Source of the DNA: an uncultured Chloroflexota bacterium
Lineage (GTDB): Bacteria > Chloroflexota > Limnocylindria > Limnocylindrales > CSP1-4
Reading direction: 5' to 3'
Assembly: GCA_903928275.1 (NCBI GenBank)
Contig: CAIYQJ010000146.1
Location: 1 to 8,504 of the forward strand
DNA: 8,504 nucleotides
In this document: piece by piece, positions 1-8,125 of the stretch
Position numbering within the stretch: position 1 is the stretch's first letter
Layout: every line of letters begins with the position of its first letter
The notes under the pieces: generated by a model
The model's input: only the letters and a program-made list of their open reading frames with translations
Told to the model about the DNA's origin: nothing
Database searches by the model: none
Translations under genes and position numbers: made by a program

Positions 1-225
1 ACGGCCGGGCGCGGTCCGATCGTCGCGGAACGCTCGGTCGCGGTCCCCTGCGCGCTCGTCGCCGGGCGGTCGCCCTCGACGGTCCGACGCGTCAGGCCGT
101 CCGCGGTCGCCCGGGCCGCTCGGTCGTGCCCTGTCGTCGGGTCGGTGCGGACGGCCATCGTGAGGCCCTCGCCCGCCGCCGCGTCCGCCGTCGCCACCCG
201 TGGGGCGCCCGCGCCGCTCAGCCAT
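1..225 (-). CDS. RlmB/TrmH-like rRNA 2'-O-methyltransferase, N-terminal part only (inferred)
   Basis: A reading frame opens with ATG at 225-223 and stays open for 75 codons to the window edge. The start lies inside the cysS end: the ATG and the cysS TGA share 8 bases, which suggests translational coupling. GGAGG at 236-232 sits 6 bases before the ATG, the best ribosome binding site in the window. The visible 75 residues contain about 20 Arg, 17 Gly, 12 Asp and 10 Pro, so this is a disordered, charged leader with no catalytic domain in view. The product is inferred from position: rlmB (23S rRNA Gm2251 methyltransferase of the SpoU family) follows cysS in Bacillus and many other bacteria, and high-GC members often carry a basic, disordered N-terminal extension. 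The coding call is fairly firm; the product is not proven, since the knotted SpoU domain would lie outside the window. Confidence 0.65.
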   Translation of the reverse strand, partial: MAERRGRPTGGDGGRGGGRGPHDGRPHRPDDRARPSGPGDRGRPDASDRRGRPPGDERAGDRDRAFRDDRTAPGR

Positions 226-1624
226 GTCGAGCCTCCGTCCTGCGCCATCGCTGGCCGTCCCGCGTATCTTCGACCGCGATGCCACGGTCGAGCAGCTCCG
301 CGCGCAACCGGTCGCTCTCGGCCCACTCGCGCCGGCCACGGGCGGCGGCACGGGCCTCCACCAGCGCCGCCAGCTCGGGCTCGAGGGCATCCTCGTCGGG
401 CAGGAGCGCGAGGACGCGGTCCAGGTCGGCCAGGACGTCCCGGGCGCGGCCCGCATCGGCCGTCGACAGGATCCTGGCCGCGATCCGGCGATTGAGCTCC
501 CGCACGAGGTCGAAGACCGCCGCGAGCGCGGGCGAGACGTTCAGGTCATCGTCGAGCCCGTCCTCGAAGCCGCGCCGCGCCGTCTCGAGCACGGCGTCGA
601 GCGCGGCGTCGTCGGCCGCGTCCGACGGGTAGCCGCCGAGCGCGGCCCAGACCGCGTCGAGGCGCTCGACGGCCGACGCGGCGGCGTGGAGCGAATCCGG
701 TCCGAAGGACAGGCCCATGCGGTAGTGGGCGGCGATGAGCGCGTACCGCAGCGCCCTGGGCGAGACGCCCTCGGCGACGACATCGCCCACCCGGGCGATG
801 TTCCCGGTGGACTTCGCCATCTTCTCGCCGCCCATCTGGAGGTGGGCGCAGTGCAGCCACGTGCGCACGAACGGGTCGCCGGTCGCGGCCTCGCTCTGGG
901 CCATCTCATCCTCGTGATGCGGGAAGACGAGGTCGACGCCGCCCGTGTGCACGTCGAAGGACGTCCCGAGGTAGCGCATGCTCATCGCCGAGCATTCGAT
1001 GTGCCAGCCGGGCCGGCCGGGGCCCACGGCGGTCTCCCACGGGGGCTCGCCGTCCCGTGGGCCCTTCCAGAGCGCGAAGTCGCGGACGTCGTCCTTCGCG
1101 TACTCGTCGGCCTCCACGCGCTCCCCGATCCGCATCTCGGCCGGGTCGAGATGGGCCAGCCGCCCGTAGGCGGGCCAGGACGCGATGCGGAAGAAGATCG
1201 AGCCGTCATCCGTCCGGTAGGCGTGGCCGCGCGCCAGGAGCGCTTCGATGAGCGCCGCCATCTCGTCGATGTGGGCCGTCGCCCGCGGCAGGACGTCCGG
1301 GACGGTCATCCGGAGCGTCGCCGCGTCGGCGAGGAAGCGCGTCGTGTACCGCTCGGCGACCTCCGCGATCCCCGTCCCGTCCGCCAGGGCCCCGCGGATG
1401 ATCTTGTCGTCCACGTCGGTGATGTTCATCACCCATGTCACGGGGAAGCCGCGATAGCGGAGGTACCGGACGAGGAGGTCGGCGAAGAGGAACGATCGGA
1501 AGTTGCCCACGTGCGCCGGCCCGTAGACGGTGGGGCCGCAGCTGTAGACGCGCACGTTCGTCGGGTCGAGCGGCTCGAACGGCCGCGTCTCGCCCGAGAG
1601 CGTGTCGAGGAGGTGGAGCGTCAC
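218..1624 (-). CDS. cysS: Cysteinyl-tRNA synthetase
   Basis: Class I aminoacyl-tRNA synthetase that charges tRNA-Cys with cysteine using ATP in the cytoplasm. From the chosen start it has 468 residues, close to the 461 of E. coli. The HIGH-type signature is HVGN (38-41) in the Rossmann fold. The KMSKS loop reads KMAKS (268-272). The zinc ligands that give cysteine specificity are all present: C29, C211, H236 and E240, with W207 beside them and the FPHHEDE block. The C-terminal helical anticodon-binding part follows. The open frame runs further upstream to 1849, but that stretch is Arg/Gly-rich and overlaps ispDF. GTG at 1624-1622 gives the normal N-terminus (TLHLLDTLSGE), has GGGGAG 8 bases upstream, and overlaps the ispDF stop by GTGA, typical of coupled translation. 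The 3' end overlaps the next gene by 8 bases. Confidence 0.97.
   Translation of the reverse strand: MTLHLLDTLSGETRPFEPLDPTNVRVYSCGPTVYGPAHVGNFRSFLFADLLVRYLRYRGFPVTWVMNITDVDDKIIRGALADGTGIAEVAERYTTRFLADAATLRMTVPDVLPRATAHIDEMAALIEALLARGHAYRTDDGSIFFRIASWPAYGRLAHLDPAEMRIGERVEADEYAKDDVRDFALWKGPRDGEPPWETAVGPGRPGWHIECSAMSMRYLGTSFDVHTGGVDLVFPHHEDEMAQSEAATGDPFVRTWLHCAHLQMGGEKMAKSTGNIARVGDVVAEGVSPRALRYALIAAHYRMGLSFGPDSLHAAASAVERLDAVWAALGGYPSDAADDAALDAVLETARRGFEDGLDDDLNVSPALAAVFDLVRELNRRIAARILSTADAGRARDVLADLDRVLALLPDEDALEPELAALVEARAAARGRREWAESDRLRAELLDRGIAVEDTRDGQRWRRTEARHG
231..236 (-). promoter_or_regulatory. Shine-Dalgarno site of the rlmB-like gene
   Basis: GGAGGC read on the minus strand ends 6 bases before the ATG at 225. 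It lies within the last codons of cysS, and it fixes the start of the downstream partial gene. Confidence 0.7.
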
Positions 1625-2847
1625 AGGCCGGGCTCCCCGCCGCGCCCAACGACCACGGCGACGGCCCGGGCGGAGATCGCGCGTCCCGCGCCCTCCGGGC
1701 CGAGGAGGTTCCCCGTCGACGCCTTCACGCCGACCCGGTCGACCGGCAGCCCGACGATGCCGGCGATCGTGGCAGCCATCTCGTCGAGCCGGGAGCCGAG
1801 GTGCGGGCGCGATGCGGCGATCGCGAGGTCGACCGAGGCCGGGGCCCACCCGGCGGCACGGACCCGGGCCACGACCTCGGACAGCATCGCGCCGCTGGGG
1901 ATGCCGCGGGGCGTCTCCGGGCCGGCGGGGAAGAGCCGCCCGAGGTCGCCCATCCCGGTCGCGCCGAGGAGCGCATCAGCGACGGCATGGAGCGCCGCGT
2001 CGCCGTCGGAGTGGCCGAGGAGGCGCGGCGCGTCGTCGAATGTCAGGCCGCCGAGGGCGAGCGGAGCGCCCGGCCCAAAGGGATGGGCGTCCTCCCCGAT
2101 CCCGACGCGCAGGTCCGTCGGCGCCGACGCCGCGACGGCGGCCACGGCAAGGGACCCCGGCGCCGACAGCGACGGGGAGAGGTGCGCCGCCACGCGCACG
2201 AGATCGTCCGGATACGTGACCTTCAGGTTGAGCGCCTCCCCGGGCACGACGTGGACGGTCATGCTACACGCCTCGAGGAGCGCGGCCTCGTCGGTCCACG
2301 TCGCCTCCCCCGCCGGCGGCATGCGGGCGTAGGCGGCGGCGAGCAGCGAACAGCGGAATCCCTGCGGCGTCTGGGCCGCGACGAGCGTCGCGCGGTCCAC
2401 GGTCTCGACCACCACGCCGGCGTGCGTCCGCTTCAGCGTCTCGGCGACCGGCACGGCCGGGATCGCCGCGCCGTGGAGTCGGGCCGCCTCGGCGACGCGG
2501 GCGAAGAGCGGTGCGGATGCGAGCGGTCGCGCACCGTCGTGGACGAGGATGAGCCGGTCGGGCGGGGCGTGGAGGGCGGCCACTCCGGCTGCCACGGACT
2601 CCTGGCGGCGCCGGCCACCGGGCACGACGGCCACGACCTTGGACGGCAGCCACCCGCCCGCCGCGAGGACGTCGGCGCGCGCGGGGGCGGCCGCCAGGAC
2701 GATCCGCTCGACGATCGGCGCCGCGGCGACGGCCGCGAGCGTCCATGCGAGAAGGGGGCGACCGCCGACCACTGCGGACAGCTTGTCGCGGCCGGCCATG
2801 CGCGTGCTCTCCCCGCCGGCGACGACGACCACGTCGACGCCCGTCAC
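1621..2847 (-). CDS. ispDF: Bifunctional IspD-IspF: MEP cytidylyltransferase / ME-cPP synthase
   Basis: Fusion of two enzymes of the non-mevalonate (MEP) isoprenoid pathway, 408 residues. IspD (about 1-220) couples CTP to methylerythritol 4-phosphate. It shows the nucleotide-binding start AGGESTRM (10-17) with R17 and K22, then GGRRRQES (77-84), VHDGARP (102-108), TPQGF (160-164), and NLKVTYPDD (207-215) containing the active-site Lys K209. IspF (about 246-404) cyclises CDP-ME 2-phosphate to ME-cPP. Its zinc ligands are D253, H255 and H287, with HSDGD (279-283) and D291. Two IspF blocks are unusual: the common KGADS segment reads RGIPS, and the common KATTTEKLG block reads KASTGNLLG (375-383). 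The linker (about 221-245) is Ala/Ser-rich. The start is GTG with no clear Shine-Dalgarno site, 34 bases after the PIN gene; no earlier in-frame start is available. The fusion skips IspE, which acts between the two steps and must be encoded elsewhere. Confidence 0.95.
   Translation of the reverse strand: MTGVDVVVVAGGESTRMAGRDKLSAVVGGRPLLAWTLAAVAAAPIVERIVLAAAPARADVLAAGGWLPSKVVAVVPGGRRRQESVAAGVAALHAPPDRLILVHDGARPLASAPLFARVAEAARLHGAAIPAVPVAETLKRTHAGVVVETVDRATLVAAQTPQGFRCSLLAAAYARMPPAGEATWTDEAALLEACSMTVHVVPGEALNLKVTYPDDLVRVAAHLSPSLSAPGSLAVAAVAASAPTDLRVGIGEDAHPFGPGAPLALGGLTFDDAPRLLGHSDGDAALHAVADALLGATGMGDLGRLFPAGPETPRGIPSGAMLSEVVARVRAAGWAPASVDLAIAASRPHLGSRLDEMAATIAGIVGLPVDRVGVKASTGNLLGPEGAGRAISARAVAVVVGRGGEPGL
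1633..1638 (-). promoter_or_regulatory. Shine-Dalgarno site of cysS
   Basis: GGGGAG on the minus strand lies 8 bases before the GTG at 1624, inside the last codons of ispDF. It supports the short cysS start over the longer open frame. Confidence 0.6.
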
Positions 2848-2881
2848 GGCCGGTCGGATCCCGCCATCCGGGGTCGCTTCG

Positions 2882-3931
2882 TCAGCCCGCGCGCGGATGC
2901 GCGAAGATCATCCGCCCGGCCACGGTCTGGAGGACGCGTGTGACGGTGACGTCGACGTCGCGGTCGATGAGCCGTGCCCCGCCCTCCACGACGACCATCG
3001 TCCCGTCATCGAGGAAGCCGACCCCCTGGCCGGACTCCTTCCCTTCCTGGACGACGCGCACGCGCAGGTCTTCGCCCGGAAGGAGGGCCGGCTTCACGGC
3101 GTTCGCGAGGCCGTTCACGTTGAGCACGCGGATGTGCTGGAGCTCCGCGACGCGGTTCAGGTTGAAGTCGTTCGTGAGGATGATGCGGTCCAGCGACGCG
3201 GCGAGCATGACGAGCTTCTGGTCGACCTCGACCACGGATGGCGCCGTGTCGTCCACGATGACGACGGCCGTCCGTCCGTCCTTCTGGAGGCGGGCGAGGA
3301 TCTCGAGGCCGCGGCGACCGCGATTGCGCCGGAGCGTGTCGGGGCTGTCGGCGATCTTCTGGAGCTCGTCGAGCACCGCGCGCGACACGACGAGTCGCCC
3401 GTACAGGAACCCGGATTCCACGATGTCCACGATCCGCCCGTCGATGATCGCGCTCGTGTCGACGACGATCGCGGGGTCCAGGTCGCTCCGGACTGCCGGG
3501 GCGCGCTCGCGACGAACGAGGCCGACCGCCTCCGCGGCCGCGACGAGGTCATGGCGCTTGGCGACCGTCAGCCCCGTCATGCCAAGCCCGAGGATGAGCG
3601 AGACGGCGAGTGGCAGCCACGTACCGGCCGGCGCCGGGAACGCCGAGAGCGGCACACCGAGCAGCAGGCCCATGAGGAGGCCGACGAGCAGCCCGCCGAT
3701 CGCCGCGACGAACTCGGCGGTCGACATCCGCTGCACCTCGCGCACGAGCCACGCGGCGGGCACGACGGTGACGTACGGGAGGATCGCGAACCCGAGGATC
3801 GTCCACGCCACGACCCAGGCGGCAATGAGCGCGCCGGCGTACGAGGCGCCGCCGAACAGGCCGCCGGTCGCGAGCGCGAGACCGATGATGGCACCGATCG
3901 CGGCGCCGAAGATGCGGATGATGCGGATCAC
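2882..3931 (-). CDS. Membrane-anchored PIN-TRAM domain protein, YacL type
   Basis: 349-residue protein resembling Bacillus YacL in architecture and gene position. Four hydrophobic stretches (about 5-27, 31-57, 74-98 and 105-124) look like membrane helices. A cytoplasmic PIN domain (about 153-270) begins VVDTSAIIDGRI. Its acidic metal-site candidates are D158, E189, D237 and D255 (in TNDFN), all present, so it should be nuclease-competent. A TRAM-like RNA-binding domain follows (about 285-345), with the blocks PGEDLRVRVVQEGKE and GFLDDGTMVVVEGG. PIN domains are typically Mg-dependent ribonucleases; the substrate is unknown, and a role in RNA processing at the membrane is inference. The start is GTG at 3931-3929 with no visible Shine-Dalgarno site. 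The 64-base gap from radA holds only a weak 5-bp stem (3968-3981) and no convincing promoter. Confidence 0.88.
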   Translation of the reverse strand: MIRIIRIFGAAIGAIIGLALATGGLFGGASYAGALIAAWVVAWTILGFAILPYVTVVPAAWLVREVQRMSTAEFVAAIGGLLVGLLMGLLLGVPLSAFPAPAGTWLPLAVSLILGLGMTGLTVAKRHDLVAAAEAVGLVRRERAPAVRSDLDPAIVVDTSAIIDGRIVDIVESGFLYGRLVVSRAVLDELQKIADSPDTLRRNRGRRGLEILARLQKDGRTAVVIVDDTAPSVVEVDQKLVMLAASLDRIILTNDFNLNRVAELQHIRVLNVNGLANAVKPALLPGEDLRVRVVQEGKESGQGVGFLDDGTMVVVEGGARLIDRDVDVTVTRVLQTVAGRMIFAHPRAG

Positions 3932-3995
3932 GGGCGGAGGCGCGGCTCAGAGCGGGGGAGGTCCGATCGCCCAGGGGGGCGTACCGTGCACGAGC

Positions 3996-5465
3996 CTACC
4001 ATCGCTCAGCCGCCGACGGGTCGGCGCTGCCGACGGGTCGGTGCCCGGCTCGCTCGACCGGCGCGCCGACCAGCCGACCGAGCGCCTCGCGCAGGGACCC
4101 GACGCGGATCGTCTCGATCCCCAGGGCGGCGTCGCCGTCGGCCCGTCCACCGCGCGGCACGACCGCGCACCGGAACCCGAGCCGCGCCGCCTCCCGGAGG
4201 CGCCGCTCCAGCCCGGCCACGGGCCGCAGCTCCCCGAGGAGCCCCACCTCCCCGATCGCGACGGTGTCGCGATCGATCGGCCGGTCGCGGAGCGACGACG
4301 TGAGGGCCGCCGCCACGGCGAGGTCCAGCGCGGGCTCGTCGACGCGCAGGCCGCCGGCGAGGCTCGCATACACGTCGTGGGAGCCGAGGCCGACGCCGGC
4401 GCGCCGGGCCAGGACGGCCACGAGCAGGTCGAGCCGGTTCGCGTCGAGCCCTGTCGCCGTGCGGCGCGGCGCACCGTAGCCGCCGGGTGCCACCAGCGCC
4501 TGGACCTCCACGAGGAGCGGTCGGGTGCCCTCGAGCGTGGGCGCCACGACGCTGCCCGGCGCCACGACGCTGCCTGGCGCGCCGCCGTCCTGCGCGAAGA
4601 ACGCTCGCGCCGGGTCGGCCACCGCGGCCAGGCCATGCTCGCCCATCTCGAAGACGCCGACCTCATCGGTGGACCCGTACCGGTTCTTCACCGCCCGCAG
4701 GAGGCGGAAGGCGGCGTAGCGCTCGCCTTCGAGCGTCAGCACCGCGTCCACGAGGTGCTCGAGCGCCTTGGGCCCGGCCAGGCTCCCGTCCTTCGTCACG
4801 TGCCCCACGAGGATCGTGGCGACGCCTTCGCCCTTCGCGATCTCCATGAGCCGGAGGGTCGATTCGCGGACCTGCCCCACGCTGCCGGCAGGCCCGGCGA
4901 GCTCGTCGAGCGTGGCCGTCTGGATGGAGTCGACGATGAGGACGTCCGGCCGGGATGCGCGAGCCGCCTCCACGATGCGCCCGATCTCGCTGTCGGCCAG
5001 GAGGGCGATCCGCTCGCCGGCGGGCGTCTCGAGCAGGCCGAGCCGCGAGGCGCGCAGCCGCACCTGCGCGGCGGACTCCTCGCCGGTCGCGTAGAGGACG
5101 GTTCCGCCCGCCGCCGCGATGCCCGCCGCCGCCTGGAGCACGAGCGTGGACTTCCCGATCCCCGGCTCTCCGCCGACGAGCACCACCGAGCCCGGGACGA
5201 GCCCGCCTCCGAGCACCCGGTCGATCTCGCCGATGCCGATCGGTCGCCGGACCGCGTCCGAGTCGGCGACGTCGCGGAGGGCGATCGGGCGGGCGGAGCT
5301 CGCGGGTCCGGCGGACGCGTGCCGTCGGGGACGCTCGACCGGCGTCTCAACGAGGGAGTTCCACGCCCCGCATGCGCGGCACTGGCCCTCCCATCGGAGC
5401 TGCTCGGCGGCGCAGGCCTGGCAGACGTAGCGCGTCTGTGCGCGAGGTCCGCGCGCGGAGGACAC
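3996..5465 (-). CDS. radA: DNA repair protein RadA
   Basis: RecA-like ATPase that promotes branch migration and processing of recombination intermediates; 489 residues against about 460 in E. coli. The N-terminal zinc finger has C15, C18, C29 and C32. Walker A is GGEPGIGKST (98-107) and the Walker B region is DVLIVDSIQT (174-183). The RadA-specific KNRFG motif reads KNRYG (260-264), with GHVTKDG (221-227) before it. A Lon-protease-like C-terminal domain follows (about 315-470), including the GGYGAPRRTATG block, without an evident catalytic Ser-Lys pair, as is usual for RadA. Between the ATPase and Lon-like parts there is a duplicated hexapeptide APGSVV (296-307). The start is GTG at 5465-5463, just before the zinc finger. 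It has no Shine-Dalgarno site and follows the clpC stop by 15 bases, so coupling to clpC translation is likely. The stop is TAG at 3998-3996. Confidence 0.96.
   Translation of the reverse strand: MSSARGPRAQTRYVCQACAAEQLRWEGQCRACGAWNSLVETPVERPRRHASAGPASSARPIALRDVADSDAVRRPIGIGEIDRVLGGGLVPGSVVLVGGEPGIGKSTLVLQAAAGIAAAGGTVLYATGEESAAQVRLRASRLGLLETPAGERIALLADSEIGRIVEAARASRPDVLIVDSIQTATLDELAGPAGSVGQVRESTLRLMEIAKGEGVATILVGHVTKDGSLAGPKALEHLVDAVLTLEGERYAAFRLLRAVKNRYGSTDEVGVFEMGEHGLAAVADPARAFFAQDGGAPGSVVAPGSVVAPTLEGTRPLLVEVQALVAPGGYGAPRRTATGLDANRLDLLVAVLARRAGVGLGSHDVYASLAGGLRVDEPALDLAVAAALTSSLRDRPIDRDTVAIGEVGLLGELRPVAGLERRLREAARLGFRCAVVPRGGRADGDAALGIETIRVGSLREALGRLVGAPVERAGHRPVGSADPSAAERW
4540..4575 (-). 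repeat. 18-bp in-frame tandem duplication inside radA
   Basis: Two adjacent 18-bp units (4540-4557 and 4558-4575) differ at one base, the last of each unit. They encode APGSVV twice in the loop between the ATPase and Lon-like domains of RadA. The length keeps the frame, which suggests recent slippage in a tolerant linker. Confidence 0.85.
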
Positions 5466-5469
5466 GGGC

Positions 5470-5480
5470 GGCGCCGGCGC

Positions 5481-5481
<1 letters not shown>
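5470..5481. repeat. 12-bp perfect palindrome at the clpC/radA junction
   Basis: GGCGCCGGCGCC is self-complementary. It fills most of the 15-base gap and overlaps the place where the radA ribosome binding site should be. It could be chance in DNA this GC-rich. Confidence 0.4.
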
Positions 5482-7955
<2,474 letters not shown>

Positions 7956-7979
7956 CGAGTCGAACGTCCGTTCCGTTCC

Positions 7980-7997
7980 GACGCCCGGTCGGGCGTC
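7980..7997. promoter_or_regulatory. Inverted repeat in the clpC leader, possible operator
   Basis: GACGCCCG-GT-CGGGCGTC is a perfect 8-bp inverted repeat with a 2-base spacer. It is 25 bases upstream of the clpC ATG and just downstream of a possible -10 element, so it would span the likely transcription start. It resembles neither the Bacillus CtsR heptad repeat nor a complete CIRCE element. A regulator site is inference. Confidence 0.4.
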
Positions 7998-8003
7998 TGC
8001 GCC

Positions 8004-8012
8004 ATGCTAGCA
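8004..8012 (-). promoter_or_regulatory. Possible extended -10 promoter element for the clpC operon
   Basis: On the minus strand TGCTAGCAT contains TAGCAT (8009-8004), a fair match to TATAAT, preceded by TG as in extended -10 promoters. It is about 50 bases before the clpC ATG and downstream of the terminator hairpin, where a promoter is expected. I see no good -35. The core TGCTAGCA (8005-8012) is also a perfect palindrome. Confidence 0.4.
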
Positions 8013-8050
8013 CGCCCCGCCGGAGGCACCGTCGCAGGCGCCCGGGAACG

Positions 8051-8088
8051 CGAAGGGGCCCGGCGGCCGAAGCCGTCGGGCCCCTTCG
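8051..8088 (-). terminator. Rho-independent-like terminator hairpin with UUCG loop
   Basis: A 17-bp stem with a single A-C mismatch is capped by C(UUCG)G on the minus strand, the classic extra-stable tetraloop. It lies 38 bases after the stop of the upstream repeat gene and ahead of the clpC promoter zone. There is no long U tract, only a short CUUCGCGUUC, as often seen in very GC-rich genomes. The UUCG loop on the minus strand, and CGAA on the other, favours function in minus-strand transcripts. Confidence 0.75.
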
Positions 8089-8101
8089 ATCATCGCTCGG
8101 T

Positions 8102-8122
8102 GCGGCCGCCCGGGGCGGCCGC
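8102..8122 (-). terminator. GC hairpin directly after the repeat-gene stop
   Basis: Perfect 9-bp inverted repeat GCGGCCGCC / GGCGGCCGC with a 3-base loop, ending 3 bases past the stop codon at 8128-8126. With the hairpin at 8051-8088 it makes a tandem pair. It may assist termination or protect the 3' end of the mRNA. Confidence 0.45.
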
Positions 8123-8125
8123 GGC

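Noticed and set aside
1625..1849. N-terminal extension of cysS to an upstream start
   Set aside because: The extra 75 residues are Arg/Gly-rich, lie fully inside ispDF, and are absent from the family. The GTG at 1624 has a good Shine-Dalgarno site and a GTGA overlap.
200..2332. Long plus-strand open frame of 710 codons opposite cysS and ispDF
   Set aside because: It is antisense to two clearly conserved genes, has Arg/Gly/Ala-rich content without domains, and is what high GC third-position bias produces on the opposite strand.
3968..3981. Terminator between radA and the PIN-TRAM gene
   Set aside because: The stem is only 5 bp with a 4-base loop and no U tract, and the flanking genes look co-transcribed.
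2549..4303. Plus-strand open frame of 584 codons opposite the PIN-TRAM gene and radA
   Set aside because: Low-complexity Asp/Arg/His-rich translation antisense to conserved genes; no ribosome binding site or domain. It is a GC shadow.
8001..8014. CIRCE-like half site (CTAGCACGC resembling TTAGCACTC)
   Set aside because: Only one arm is partly matched and there is no second arm at the 9-base spacing, so HrcA control is not supported.
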